Both the position numbers and the translations under genes were made by a program. From Sipunculus nudus (taxonomy: Eukaryota > Annelida > Sipuncula > Golfingiida > Sipunculidae), in the NCBI GenBank assembly GCA_026874595.1, contig CM049320.1, positions 35,622,214 through 35,686,213 on the forward strand: a DNA stretch of 64,000 nucleotides, in the 5' to 3' direction. The notes under the pieces were generated by a model. It made no database searches. It was not told the origin of the DNA and saw nothing but the letters and a program-made list of their open reading frames with translations. This document shows positions 11,641-24,261 of the stretch, piece by piece; the stretch's first letter is position 1, and the number at the start of each line of letters is the position of its first letter.

Positions 11641-14098
11641 GCAAATGACAAAGACATGCAAAAATATCAATCCTGATATTGCGCCAGAAGTACTCAAGGT
11701 ACTTGAGCCAATGTTGACACAGACAAGAAAACATGTAACTGAGGGTGGTTGACTGAACATAGAAACGTCCCAAGTTGCTTTTTGTAAGAGCATATGAAGC
11801 AATACAATATTTTGTAATTACAAAACTCTGTTTTGTCTGAATTGAAGCCAGGTGTGTTTGCTTGAAGTGTTTCGATAAAGAATGTCGGCCAAATCTGCGC
11901 CCCACATGTTACAAACATGTGGATATAAAAAACCAACATGTACCCTGTGGGATGGCACTTTTTTGTCTTATAAAAAAAAAGGTTTAAGGGATCAATTTTA
12001 TTTGCCAGTCATCCAATATCGGAATGGGCAACTTCTACTTTGTGTTGTTTTACCTCAATTAAGCAACGTATGGTTCCTACAACACAAACCAGTGTTTCAG
12101 TGAATTATTTCTCAAGTTCCCGAAATATTAAGTCGAGATGTTATCTGGAGATCTCGACATAAAACTTTTTTTCTGCGTCCTAAATCAACCACTCTACTAT
12201 AAACCCCAAGAATGTACAAAAATATTCCGTTATAAATAAGCATATCTGCTAATTCCCCTGCTTTTGCTGAATATTTTACCGCATGTAGACACGCATATAC
12301 GCGGACGGTAGCCTTCTTGAAAGCGGCAAAGGAAATGTCATTTTACTATATAGAGATGGAATTTGCACTAATTTTATAGTTCTCAGTCATGTACTCTGTT
12401 GTTTTAATTCTTACCTCGTACCCTAATCGAAATTTCATTGAATATAGTGGATGGTTGTAGCTGTGCATTTACCCGGATGACTTTTGTGTGGACTTGAGCA
12501 GGCTAACCGGGATAGTTTAAATCAAAAATAAGGTTTCCATAGAAGAAACTTGGTACTTAAGAAGTAAGTTTATGATGTTGCAATTTGATTTGTCCCGGGG
12601 ATCGGCAATAGATGTCGCTACAATTCAAACAATTGTGTTCAACATTGCCATATCTTTTTTTACAATTTACGGTGGATGCATTAAAAACTATTGTCAAGCA
12701 ACTCCTCCGTGGCCACATCTCGGGAATGCCGGGTTTGCTCTAACGATGCACGGAACGATGCCAAATGTATCAAAGGCTGTTCATTTTCCATATTTCCATA
12801 AATCCTGAGAGATTTTAAATGATTACAGGAAACTACGCCTGTATACCAGTTTGGCTCTCTCTAGCTCTATTGTAAATAAAACTACATATAAATTAAATAC
12901 CTCCTCCTCCTACTACTATTACTACATACACACAGACACCTGCATATGTATCTGTCTTATATAAATACCATAAAAGTACCATCTGATAATATATATATAT
13001 GATATGAATGCCTACCACAAGAAATACCTTTCAAGTCTATTCTATACTAAAAAATTAACAAATCTCGTAGATTCTTTTTTACTACAATTTCTTAAGTTAT
13101 TTAAATCGATTGTATTAAGAGCGATAAACACCACTAATCCTAAGTAATCTATCTAATGCAGCTATTAGTTCTATCCTGTATTGTCAGAAAGTTGGGCAAT
13201 CGATTTATCAAGACTAAAAAATCATAGGTGAGTTATGCGAATGAATACGAGTTGAGAAAGGCTTGTTATATGCATATGGCATCCCGTATTTTGCCAATCA
13301 GTTTGCAATTTAATAGTCGTATTTGTATACCTTCATTTAATGCATGTATGTAATAATACAGCTCATGTTGAGCACTTACAGAATTGTCAATTGAAAGGAA
13401 AACCAGCCGCTATTAAAAATTATGTCTATTTATTGCATAGCTAAATTTGGTAATCCAGGTATTCATCCATAGCGCTTCTTTCACTAGTTGATTACATGTA
13501 CTCGAATATATGATTGTCGGTTGCAAATGGATCCGCTATCGAATAATAAGTGTCAAATGATAGATCACTCCAATTCCGTTACAGTAGGCCTACAGTACGC
13601 CATACACTCTACAGTAACTATTATACCCTGTATTGATGATATAAAAAGATTGTTGACCGATCAGCCCGGTACAGCTGAGTTGGATGGGAAAGCCTTGAAC
13701 TATTAGTAAGAGCTTCATTTGTGTATACAAGTGTGCGCGGTATAACTGGCCAGGCTGCACACTATGTGCTGATGTATACGCTTATATCAGCTGGCCTACA
13801 TACGAAATCAGATAATACACAGTAAAAAAACATGTTATCGTGCCAGTATACGCATGTAAAAACAGGGCCAAGCATCTGTTGTGTAATATCAAGTAATCCT
13901 ACAAATCCCCATCAAATAAACACAATTGCTACCTTGACCACGGAAACCTTAACGAACCCAATAACCCAAGCTAATTTAAACGGACAAAATTCACACATCA
14001 TTTCAGTTTGTACCTGAGGAGTGGGCGGCTAGCAAGCTGAATCCACGAAACAGTACTGTAGTACATTACATCATGAAATCAAGCTAACTATACACATA
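11641..14098. other. Intergenic, no clear feature
   Basis: AT-rich. A short CTC/CTA-rich string lies near 12900-12925. Overlapping frames of 60-100 codons are present on both strands, none with a recognisable domain or supporting splice sites. Confidence 0.4.

Positions 14099-14177
<79 letters not shown>
14099..14177. repeat. (TA)n microsatellite
   Basis: About 39 uninterrupted TA units, the longest pure TA run I see in the window. Confidence 0.98.
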
Positions 14178-14179
<2 letters not shown>

Positions 14180-15230
14180 AATCAAAAATATATGCACAAT
14201 TTAAGAACTTAATTATTCTAAATATCCATCAACCGTGAACCAATCCGGCCAGTACTCGTTCTCGAATTCCTGATCCGCAACTGCAGATGTGCAAGGCATA
14301 TTATCAACGGGATACCCGACCCTGAGTCTAATGCGCTGTATATACACGTGAAACATGTGTACATTGTACTTTGATAACCCTTGTGTCAACCGAGATCAGT
14401 TCCCCGAGATCAGTTCGCCACATGTATGCACGTATAGCGGTAGCGACCTCTGCTTCGTTGAGAATGGTGGGTCGCATGTCGTTTTGGACAACAGGTGGTC
14501 ACAAATGATGGCGTTATACCCGTTTTCTTGCACAAATCCAGGCGCCTTACTACTAGAGGATGTTGTTCTTTGTTAAAAGACCCTTGCATGTCGAGGCTTC
14601 AAAAAGTAAAATAACATGGCTGTCGGGGGAAAACACCCACTTTGGCCTCTCTGACAAATGTCATAAAAATGAAACAACATGACATTCGGGGACCAAGTTG
14701 TAATGTTTTGAGCAGAAGTAATCTTCACTGATAGTACTTCAGCCAGACCCCAAAATTTGGATCATCGGTAGGTGACAAATTTTCACCATGTGTGCTTGAT
14801 AGGTATACATGTGTAGGTAATAAAAATGCCTGATAGCAGTATGAAAGTGGTAGCTTTCAGTGAAAAAATGGATGTTTTATGTTGAATGACGTATATATTT
14901 TTTCATTTCAAGGACACCGACTTCAGAGTGTTTATAAGCCCCATACAACTTAATATGCAAAATATATCCAGTCAATTTGGTCTCAAATGATAGCTTAAAC
15001 AATACGCTACAGTATGACATGATATTTATGACCACTGGGTGTATCCTGCTTAAGTTGTACATTCTTATGGTTACACTTACCCCTAGGAAAAACGACAATG
15101 ATGTGGTTATATACATTTACTTCATACAACTTTATATGCCAAACTTATATCCAGCAAAATAAACTTTTCAGTTATGTATCATTAATGATCAATAGGTGTA
15201 TGCACCTTATACTTTCTTATGCCTTCACAA
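14178..15230. other. Intergenic, no clear feature
   Basis: No coding or repeat signal supported. TTTATATGC-like strings recur near 14950 and 15130 (ACAACTTAATATGC and ACAACTTTATATGC, each followed by a TATCCAG), hinting at an old duplication of about 180 bp. Confidence 0.35.
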
Positions 15231-15440
15231 GGGCAGATACAGGATTTAAGAAAGGAGGGGTCCACGCCATGACTAATGGCAAAACCTATAATAAAAAGTC
15301 CTAAAGTCCGGAAAAGAGGAAGGGGGGGGGGGGGGGATGTTCCAGGGCACAAAACTTAGTCTGAAACCCTTAGGAAAAAGTTGTTGCGACTGGAAAAGGG
15401 GGTCCGGAGTTCCTGGACCCCCCCCCCCCCCCTTCTGCCT
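15231..15440 (+). mobile_element. Degraded MITE, same family as 42658-42861
   Basis: Shares ordered blocks with the 42.7 kb copy: GGGCAGATACAGGATTTA, GTCCGGAAAAG, AAACCCTTA, GGGGGTCCGGA and a C-rich segment before CTTCTGCC. The right terminal repeat is eroded. Poly-G near 15321-15336 and poly-C near 15420-15432 belong to the family's G/C-rich arms. It is a non-autonomous DNA element with no coding capacity. Confidence 0.6.
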
Positions 15441-17282
15441 AACCCTTAAGAAAAATACTCCATATATAGAATACGTCAATACATATAACATTTTGTCGGT
15501 AACCGAATACAGCAGGAACTAGAATAGGTATCTCCATTTTGTGATCTTACAGTTACAATTGTATCCTACTAAGCAAGAAGTAATATTCCCTGAAGGGCAG
15601 AACCATAAACCCCATTGATATTAAAATTGTTCGGCCAGTACAACAGTCAGTGATTAACATGATCTCCCTCTAACCTTGGGAATGACAGGGACACAAATTG
15701 CTTTGACCATTTAGTGAAAATTGCATTTTAAAGATTAAAACAAAAGAATCTTAAAGGCACTCTATGGTACAAGAACGTAGCCCAAGGCGAACCATGTATG
15801 TCTTCCAGTCACACTATACTGCCAGGGTTTTGTTTGAGTCATAATCCCTGAACTCCTGAGTCGAAGCAGGTTAAAATTATATTTGATTTGTTCAACAACT
15901 TATTTATTAATTTGGGCTTATCACCAGCATTTACTAGACTTTGTATTTACATAAAACCGGAACAGGATGAGTCATTGCACTTACTAGCAAACTGGTATAT
16001 ATTAATGTTAAAACTCTGTTTGCCCCAGAATGTTTCCGCTTCAGAATGTGGTAATTATTTAGAAATCACTTTCCTGTCAGAAATTTCAACAGTATAAACA
16101 TAGGCAATTCGGAATGAATAACTTACAGCTGTGCTTCACAGTCAGTCCTGACACAAAGACAAATGCCATATCTATCATTTATTCATTGTGCAACCCATTG
16201 AAGCAAAATGTTCTAGGTTCATTTACTGCTCTTGCCTTGATTTTATATGTTAATTTTGTAGGAAATATGTGTATGGAAATATTTCAGCAGACAACATAGG
16301 CCTCTCTAAGCCAAATTCTGTGAAAGAAAGCAAATTTGGCCAGAAGTGCAGATGTGTTGGCCTAGTTTGTACGATATCATAAGTGATTTAGGCACCAATA
16401 TAACAAAAACTAACAAATAAAGATATACTGCTTAAAATGACTTGTCATCCTTTTCTTTTTTTTCAACCGAAGAAATAAAAAAAACATATATTCAAACAAC
16501 TAGCCGAATACCTGTGCCTGCATGCATGTCATATGTGACACTCGGCTTGCGACATCTGAGTTTTAGTCTATATATCGGCCCCCATTAGCAGCAACGTGGA
16601 ATAATTGGGAGGGTTAACCAATCAGGGTTTGATTACTGCGTGGGTATGCGACAGAAAAGTACTCAAAAACATCAACCAGGCATTAAATGCTTCTGCGGAC
16701 AGTTGGAGGCGATCGGACATGTATGGGCTAACTTCTAGAACGGAATAACACCTTTCTGTGACCACGCCGAAATCCTCAAATTGCTGGGTGGTGCCAGACA
16801 TGTTTTTTTTTTTGCTAAAAGACTTCAGACTTTATTAATAACTTCATTCAAACCAAACTGGTCACGATTGGTCTTATCAGAAATACATCTTGTGTTTTTT
16901 TAATAAATTGGCTAAAATTATACAAATTACTATGATACAGGGTGAGGAAAAGTATTCATATCTTTTGAATTTGGAAAGCTATATACATGAATAACACATC
17001 AGATGAAAGGTATAAATGTCTACCATCAACTGACATCTAACTTCTTTTAAAACAGGCATTATAAAAAATTGTTAGAACTATAATATATATATAAGTATAT
17101 AACGCAAAATTGCAATTTCGGTGCAGGTACATTTTAAAACAGGCTGATATTTTACAGAAGGCTGTCACTTTCATACTGCTATCAGGCATTTTTTGTATGT
17201 ACACACATACACCTTTCAAAAAAACATTGATAGCAATTGTCACCTGTTTGGTACCGGTGAACCCTCTGGCTGATGTACTATG
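15441..17282. other. Intergenic, no clear feature
   Basis: Several open frames of 60-70 codons, none recognisable. An isolated poly-T tract lies near 16803. Confidence 0.4.
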
Positions 17283-17560
17283 TTTATTACCTCGCCAATC
17301 GGCGGGGTTTATGTTTTTGGTTTGTCTGTCCTTGTATTTGTCTGTCAGCAACATTACTCAAGAAGTTATTCACGGATTATATATAAATTTCTGGATAGCT
17401 CGGTAGTGATACACGGAACAATTAGTTAAATTTTGGAGGTGATCCGGAACCAGGAATTTATGCTTGAAAAATGCTACATTTCTGACAATGTCTTATGGGG
17501 GTAATGAGCCGCCTTGGTGGAATTTTGCACTCTCTGAGTGCAAATTTCTTGTTTCTTGTC
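17283..17560 (+). repeat. Dispersed repeat with two short hairpins
   Basis: Begins with a near-perfect inverted pair, CCTCGCC-AAT-CGGCGGGG, at about 17291-17308. It continues with GTTTGTCTGTCCTTGTATTTG and a TTAAATTTTGGAGGTGATCC block, and ends near the palindrome GCACTC-TCT-GAGTGC at about 17528-17542. This layout matches a repeat type that I recall as widespread in animal genomes, but I cannot name the family from sequence alone. Confidence 0.45.
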
Positions 17561-17774
17561 AAATCTGTCAATGCGTTTCACACCAATATTTCAATATTTT
17601 AGCTTCTTCATTCAGAAAAAAAGGGAAATAGTAAAAAGGAATATGCTCTCGGCTCTGCCGGACGATCAAATGTCTAAAAATCTCGTCTCCAATATATTCA
17701 TATTCGGACCTACAGATATCCGGTCATTTTGTTTCTTGGGTCGGTCATGATTTGGAGCACGTGAAAGTCAGATA

Positions 17775-18070
17775 GGCACAAATTGTATCAGCTAGCCTAG
17801 AATCTTCTAATGTAATAAAAATGGAAGTTTTGGAGAAATCTCAACGGAAACGTGAAATAAGGTCATGTTGACCTATATATTGAGATCTACTTTCCAAAAA
17901 CATGATATTATGCACAGAAACAGTCATTGCAGAACAAAATATTACTGTTGGATCTAGAATCTTCTGTATGGACATCCGAGGAAGTCCCTTGAAAAAGCTC
18001 AATGGAAACATGCAATTAGGTCACTGCGATATTTAATCTCTCAGTTATGGTGCCCGATGTTGCACCCAAG
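17775..18070 (+). repeat. Family B repeat, two partial units
   Basis: Two partial copies of the 'CCTAGAATCTTCT ... GAAATTAGGTC' unit seen in quantity at 50.6-54.7 kb, here starting near 17795 and 17950. They lead directly into the family A array. Confidence 0.6.
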
Positions 18071-18074
18071 AATA

Positions 18075-19890
18075 AATCAACAAGACGTCCAGAGGTCACG
18101 CGCTTGCCGGAGAAACTCTGACCCAGATTGGAGGACAGATAACCAGAACATGACATAAAGAAGACAAAGAGGAAGGAAATTAGCCATAGTTTGATTAGCC
18201 ATAAGGATTGGACCAATATTGACAAAGTTACTATGGAAATAAAAAATTTTCGCGTTTTCATGACTTTGACCTTGAACTTTGCCCTATTTAAAAAAAATAA
18301 ACATAAAGCTTCAAGAAATCGTTCCAATATGCGATAGGTGAAAGTTGCAAAGTGATTCCTGGTAGACTGTGGCCTGTTACAGTAGAATGCTATTAAAATG
18401 GAGACAAGAGCCAGCAAGAAGGTAACATTTAGGACAACTGACAAACAGACAGACATATTGACAAAGTGACACAAAGCTGAGACCAGTTAACTATACTGAG
18501 TTATGTAGAGGTCAAAGGTGAAAAAAATGAACTAAAGTTTGTGAAGATAGGACCAGAATTGACAAATTAATGAGGAAAATTACATTTTGAAGTGTTTTGA
18601 AGTCACATACTGACAAAGTGACACGAACTTGAGACCTGGTGACTTGATCAAGTTATGAAGAAAACCAAGAGGAAGAAATTAGCTTAATTTTATGTAATTA
18701 AGGTTTTTAGCTCCAAAGATATGACTAAAAATATTTTTTCAAGTGCAGCGCCCCCTAGCAGTTATTTTCCAAAAATGAAAAATCACCTTCGAGACATAAG
18801 TGTATTACATAAGTATGACATAAGTTTCAAAAGGATGCCCTCAAAACTGTGGCCTGTGGAATGCTATTTATAGGTCACAAGAACCGACAAAGTGGCAGAA
18901 AGTTGAGAAAAGAAGGCAAGACTTTGTTATGTAGAAGACAGAGAGGACGAATTAAGCTATCGTTTAGGTAATTCAGGTTTATAGTTTCGGAGTTGTCATA
19001 AAAAAGTGATACGGGTATGAAGTTTGAGTTCAGGGCCTCCTAGGGGCCATATTCCTAAAATGAAAAATCGGTTTTGAGATATTAGTGTAAAGCATTCACC
19101 AGTTTCAAAATGATTTCGTGCAAAACTGTGGCCTGTAGAATGCTATAAATGACACAAGAACTAGCATGAAAGGCGAAATTTAGGACAACTGAGAGACAAA
19201 CTGACAAAGTGACAGAACTGAGACCAGATGACTTGATAAGATTATGGAGAAGACTCAAAGGAAGAAATTAAGCTATCGTTTTTGTAATTCAGGTTTATAG
19301 TTTCGGGATATTGTCAAGATGATACGGGGATGAAGTTTGAGTGCAGCGCCCCCTAGTGGCCATATCCCGAAAATGAAAAATCAATTAAATGATATTAGTG
19401 TAAAGCATAAGATTCACCAGTTTCAAAGGGATTCCTGCAAAACAGTGGACTGTAGAATGCTATATGTAAGACGCACGAACTAGCAAGAAAGTGAAATCGA
19501 GAACAACTGACAGACAGACAGACAAACAGACATACTGACAAAGTGACACAAAGCTGAGACTAGATGACTTAACCAATTTATGAAGAAGACTCAGAGGAAG
19601 GAAAAAAAGCTATAGTTTATGTAATTCAGGTTTATAGTTTCGGAGATATTGTCAAAATATGATATGTTGACGACGTTCGTGTGCAGCGCCCCCTAGCGGC
19701 CATATCCCAAAAATGAAAAATCAATTTTGAGATATTAGTGTAAGACATAATATTCACCTGTTTCAAAAGGATTCTTGCAAAACGTTGGCCTGTGATGATC
19801 TATTTAAGACACAGGCACTAGCAAGAAGGCGAAAGTGAGGTAAACTGACAGACAGACAGACATACTGACAAAGTGACACAAAGTAAAGAA
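18075..19890 (+). repeat. Family A tandem array (about 290-340 bp units)
   Basis: Starts near AGGTCACGCGCTTGCCGG (about 18092), then a decayed TTGACCTTGA block (about 18266). It continues as tandem units, each with CAGCGCCCCCTAG, TGAAAAATC, GAGATATTAGTG, a GTGGCCTGTAGAATGCTAT block, a (CAGA)n stretch and TGACAAAGTGAC. Unit landmarks at 18745, 19031, 19344 and 19684 give spacings of 286, 313 and 340 bp. CTCF-core-like 14-mers lie at 18748-18761, 19346-19359 and 19686-19699 (minus). A 152-codon minus-strand frame (18016-18474) runs across the junction and looks spurious. Confidence 0.85.
19346..19359 (-). promoter_or_regulatory. CTCF-core-like motif inside family A
   Basis: On the minus strand this reads CCACTAGGGGGCGC, matching the bilaterian/vertebrate CTCF core CCASYAGRKGGCRS at all 14 positions. 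Sister units carry 12/14 to 13/14 matches at 18748, 19686, 33050, 33381, 34666 and 35123. Binding is inferred from the motif only. Confidence 0.4.
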
Positions 19891-20315
19891 AAGATGACCA
19901 ACAGATGGATCCGCATCAAGATCAGATTAACCATGAAAACTGATCAGCTGTTGTTTGTCCAACGGTATATTGTTCTACAAAATGTCATTGATAAATTCAT
20001 TAATAAAAATGCATATAGAGACAGCGAGGCATCATGAGATAGTTTGTGCAATGTACATATAGCGGACCACTTGCTGATTTCAGGCAACCTGTATCGTATA
20101 CAGTATGGCTCCGCTTTCCTTGGTTTTAACCAGTGACTAAATATTTGCTTCATTTATACATAACATATGACAATGGCCCTGTTATTCTTCCATTTAATAT
20201 GATTTTGCTATTGCGTTATCCTATTGTTCGATTATTACATCACCAACATCACTATCCGCTAGGATGCTACCTAGTCCACCATTCACAGTGAAATGAAGTA
20301 CATATTAAGAAGTAA

Positions 20316-20316
<1 letters not shown>
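19891..20316. other. Intergenic, no clear feature
   Basis: Short interval between the family A array and a trinucleotide repeat. Nothing recognisable. Confidence 0.4.
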
Positions 20317-20347
<31 letters not shown>

Positions 20348-20420
20348 TAATAATAATAATGATAATAATGATAATGATGTAATAATAATAGCAAAAATAA
20401 TAATAATATTAATAATGTTG
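20317..20420. repeat. (TAA)n / (TGA) imperfect microsatellite
   Basis: AATAATAAT runs interrupted by GATAAT and TAGCAAAA. Confidence 0.95.
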
Positions 20421-21255
20421 ATCATATAACCTCAGCTTTGTGCGCTCAATAGCATATCATTAGGGAGCGATTATACCTTCTGTGGAGTAACTATTTCAAT
20501 CAGTTATTTCACTGATCATTGGTAATCTTTTGTAAGCTGTGCTCATCAGATAGTTTAAAGTAGGCAAATATTTACAGATGTTTACAGTAGAATGAGACTT
20601 GTAAAGGACAGATAATTAACATTGAATGAAATGCATGTTTTGCCGAAGAATTCATAAAGGAGTGTTTTGAAAAACAAAACAAAGGGACCTTAGAGATTTA
20701 GAAGTTTTAGAAAGGTCCTGTTGAAGGAAACAAACATGAAATTAAATATTAACATTAGTCATAATGTTATCGTACGTGTTTACAGATGTTCTTCTATCAG
20801 AACATTACGCCCCTGCCCCCCCACCCAGGTCTATTTTTTAAAAGATTTTTTTTTGGGGGGGGGGGGGGCAATTTTTTTAAACATTTATAGGAATATGAAA
20901 CCGAGGCATTCAGGTTATACCAGTACAATAACAAAAACGGACAAAATCTTAAAAGAAACTATTGTAAAACTAATGGTAAAGTTTAAATGTAAGAACGGTA
21001 AAGTTTTTTTTATGAAAATAGTAATCCGTAGACCTTGAGTAGCACCCAGCTTGTACTATCTATATATAATGCAAACTATGAAATGAAGAATGAAGAATAG
21101 AACTATTTTTATATTTTATAAAATCTGAATGGTTTGTCTTTAAATGCAGGGTATATGCGGCAGCGGAATGTACAACTTTGTTTTGGAGCCCATGTTTTTT
21201 ATTCATTTTTTTTACCAAATAACTCCAGACAAAAACTAAAGTATTGTATACCATT
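20421..21255. other. Intergenic, no clear feature
   Basis: Contains a T-rich/G-rich switch near 20845-20869 (poly-T then poly-G). A 105-codon plus-strand frame reads through it and has no domain. Confidence 0.4.
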
Positions 21256-21425
21256 ACACACACACACACACACACATATATATATTTATATATATTAGTA
21301 AAATGACTAGTGGTACAGCCGTGTTAGTCTGCAGTCGAAGTGTAGGTTTGGAGTAAGAGAGATGCCTTTTAGATAGACTAATATTAATAAACATGTTGCA
21401 ATCTAAAAGGCGTCACTTTTACTCT
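21256..21425 (+). repeat. (CA)n tract and a hairpin-bearing repeat
   Basis: A (CA)n lies at about 21257-21275. From 21307, GTGGTACAGCCGTGTTAGTC leads to an inverted pair, TGCCTTTTAGAT (about 21363) and ATCTAAAAGGCG (about 21402), with a spacer of about 28 bp. The strong 'CAGCCGTGTTAGTCTGCAGTC' head resembles a dispersed-repeat head that I recall from other animals, but I cannot assign it. Confidence 0.4.
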
Positions 21426-22429
21426 TTACATATGTGTGTGTGTGTGTTTGTCTGCCATTCATTTTGACCTCAATGTATAGGAAATATGGAAATATAGGAA
21501 ACAATACAGGTGGGAGCTACTTTATCGGATAGCCTAAATGGCTAGAGATTACCACTGCTTAAAGAAAAAAATAACACTTCTCCCCTGAAGAAAACTGTAA
21601 AGGTACATATAAACATTTGCAACAGTATGTGCATTATCTCACGCCATTAGTTGATTAGTTTGGCTAACTTAAACATTTCATTTTTTTTGGCAAAACCATC
21701 CCAGTACACGGACTTACAATCTCAAATTCACCTGTTTCGTTCATTGTGATGGTTCTGTGTGTAAGTAAACACAGTCCACGTGTTTCTGTTAATCATAAAA
21801 GACAATATGCGCGTGCACAACTCCCAAACAAGGAGTTATGATATGGAAGATTAAAAAAAAAGAAACACTGCTTAAAGAATCTTGATTTGTAAAGTACCGC
21901 GGTATGGCCGCTAGGTGGCGTGGGCGCTCTGTTTACAATTTTACCACTGATCTCGAAAACATTCCATCACTTGAGACCGGAGTACTCAAACGGTTTACAA
22001 TGAAATATTAGCAGATACCATCATATTTTAAGGAGAAAAAAAATTCAAGTCATGTGTATGAAGCATGACACACTATATGTGTTAACTAAAAATATACTTG
22101 GTATGTGAACAGGTACATTTGATACAAACAAACAATAATTTTAGGCAATCCCAAAGTTTCTGAAAACTAAGTTTGTGTGTTAAGTTTGTTAATACATTCC
22201 AAGAAGAACCTTTCTTTTCCTCTTGTCCCTGCTTTCTTTGTTAATATTTCCGTCAAAGTTTATAATTTAACGTTTTAAATAGTATTTTAATACAAGCTGA
22301 AAGACATGTCAAAGCTGAATAAAAAAATTGCACCATGTTTTTAAGGCTTCATGGAAAGATTAACAACAAAAAAAAAAAACATTGGGTGTCACATTTTTAC
22401 AAACAAAATTTACTCTGGACGAATTTGCT
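21426..22429. other. Intergenic, no clear feature
   Basis: No supported feature, apart from a plus-strand CCGCTAGGTGGCGT at about 21907-21920 that resembles the CTCF core at 12 of 14 positions outside any recognised repeat. Confidence 0.35.
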
Positions 22430-23070
22430 TCATATGCCCCTACACTATTTGGGCATGCACAAAACTACGCGTCGTACGCTGTTACGCAGGTCATTAGGTA
22501 AGCAGTGCATCGGTTCCGCATCGGTCGAGCTTGGCACGATCACGCTATGTGTTCGTGGGGGATAAGCGGTTCATTCGCGGTAATATGCTGACCTCCCGGC
22601 AAGCACCCCGTCAGCGTATGAGCCGCGTATATTGCACGTATACATACATAGCATACTTGCAGCGCAGATACAACGCACGCTGAACGAACTCATAGCAAAT
22701 GCATACGGCGATCAGGCAGTGAATTGTACTTATTTGTTACTTATGTGAAACGCAAAGATACAGGGTACAGATAGCGTTCTTGCCGTACGTCCAGGGCACA
22801 CTCCAGATTTGGTATATTATTGCCCTCATACACCAGCAACACAACTGCGCTGCGAGCGGCGGGAATAGGGAATACGCTCAGCATTCGTCGGATGTCAGAC
22901 ATGCGAGTGGGCATATGTCAGGTGCGTCCGGAAAACGCTCGGAACGCGCACTTCATAAGCAGCTAATCGCAGCAAGAAAATAGCTAGTTCCGCACTGCAT
23001 ACGGAACTCATGGGCACCTAATACGCATTGGAAGCGCTGTTTCTGTTACTTATACGCTAGATATTCGTCG
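22430..23070. other. CpG-rich tract without a recognisable gene
   Basis: CpG dinucleotides are far denser here than in the AT-rich flanks (for example CTACGCGTCGTACGCTGTTACG near 22464 and CGCTCGGAACGCGCAC near 22937). Repeated GTTACTTATG / GTTACTTATACGC strings occur near 22736 and 23046. No open frame has a domain. It could be an unmethylated island, a recently inserted CpG-rich element or an old promoter. Confidence 0.4.
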
Positions 23071-23539
23071 CACGTAAGTCCAAGTAATCGAAAAATTTCG
23101 AAATTTAGATGGAACGGCTGCGTATTGTAAAACTCCAAAAAGGAGCTCATAAGGACTTGATATTCGACCTATATTCTGTGAGCTTTGGGCCGAAAACAAG
23201 ATTTTTAGCACTGAGAAAGTTAGATGGGCAAAATATAAAACAATCTGGGAAAAAAACAAGAGAAGGTGATTTGGGTTAGTGGACGACAATAGGTGAAATT
23301 AAGGATGCCCACAACAGAAAGACGGGGAAAGCGTAATGTTTGGTACAGTCATCATGTGAAGTTTGATTTCACTCTCCAGATACTACAGTACCATACTGTC
23401 AATAGCCAAAACAAGAACATTGTTTATTATTATCACTTGTTTTAAGTCAAAACTACGAAGTCAATTAATTCAGGCTAAATCAGTTTAATAGACTTTAAGT
23501 ACAGTACTTAAGATATTCAAAGGTAAATGGTAAAGGTTT
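23071..23539. other. Intergenic, no clear feature
   Basis: Nothing supported in this interval. Confidence 0.4.
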
Positions 23540-23872
23540 GGGGTTAATAGTCTCCTATTACCGCTGTAGTCGCAGTCTCAGCCGACTTTTAACACTTTGC
23601 CTTCCTGGTCTTTCGGGCCTGTTCATTCATGTTGCTTTTCTCGGTTCCCTGGTGAGCATACAACCAGAGCAGCCATTACAGGCGCTAAAAGGTTATTCGT
23701 TCTACATTTGCTTGCCACCCATGACCAGTACCCATTCACTCCTGGGTGGAGAGAACGCACCCTTGTGGTAAAGATTTTGGTCAGGAGTCTTAGCGAAGAC
23801 TGAACGGGACGCGAACCCACAACCCTTCGGTCACAGGTCCCGCGCCCTAACCATTACGCCACCACGCTCCAT
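23540..23872 (-). mobile_element. tRNA-derived SINE
   Basis: The tRNA-like head lies at the high-coordinate end and reads on the minus strand. An A-box-like TGGCGTAATGGTTAGGGCGC is followed after about 30 bp by the B-box-like GGGTTCGCGTCCC. The non-tRNA body runs to lower coordinates and includes the CCATTCACTCCTGGGTGGAG block near 23730. The clover-leaf is not a good functional tRNA and there is a long body, so this is a SINE. No poly-A tail is obvious at the low end. Confidence 0.7.
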
Positions 23873-24261
23873 ATTCAGGATGGTAAAAGTGTGAATTCTC
23901 ACGTTAATACAATGTAAGAACAAAAGGACACATGCTTATATTAAGTTAAACATATTGTTTTAATACTACAATCAATACCACTATTAAAAAATTATATTAA
24001 TAATAACATAAAATAAACATATTGTTTTAATACTACAATCAATACCACTATAAAAAATGAGAACAACAAGCAAATTCGTGGAATTTATGTCCTCCCCTTC
24101 CGCATTTTGTATATAAAGCCTCCTGTGTTCTTCATGCTTGCCTTCTCAATATATTTAGTTTTAATTTCACCTGAAGATGTCTCCACATGTAAAAGTGCCT
24201 GTGTTTCAGTTTTCATTGTCCCCTGATGGTGTCTCCACTTCATAATTTTTGTTGTGAACTG
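23873..24261. other. Short duplicated AT-rich block
   Basis: AAACATATTGTTTTAATACT ... CAATACCACTAT occurs twice, near 23947 and 24015, giving a tandem duplication of about 68 bp. The remainder is unremarkable. Confidence 0.6.

Noticed and set aside
18016-18474. 152-codon minus-strand frame with hydrophobic N-terminus
   Set aside because: It spans the junction of two dispersed repeat families and reads the TTGACCTTGA and ACAG blocks; no domain or splice context.
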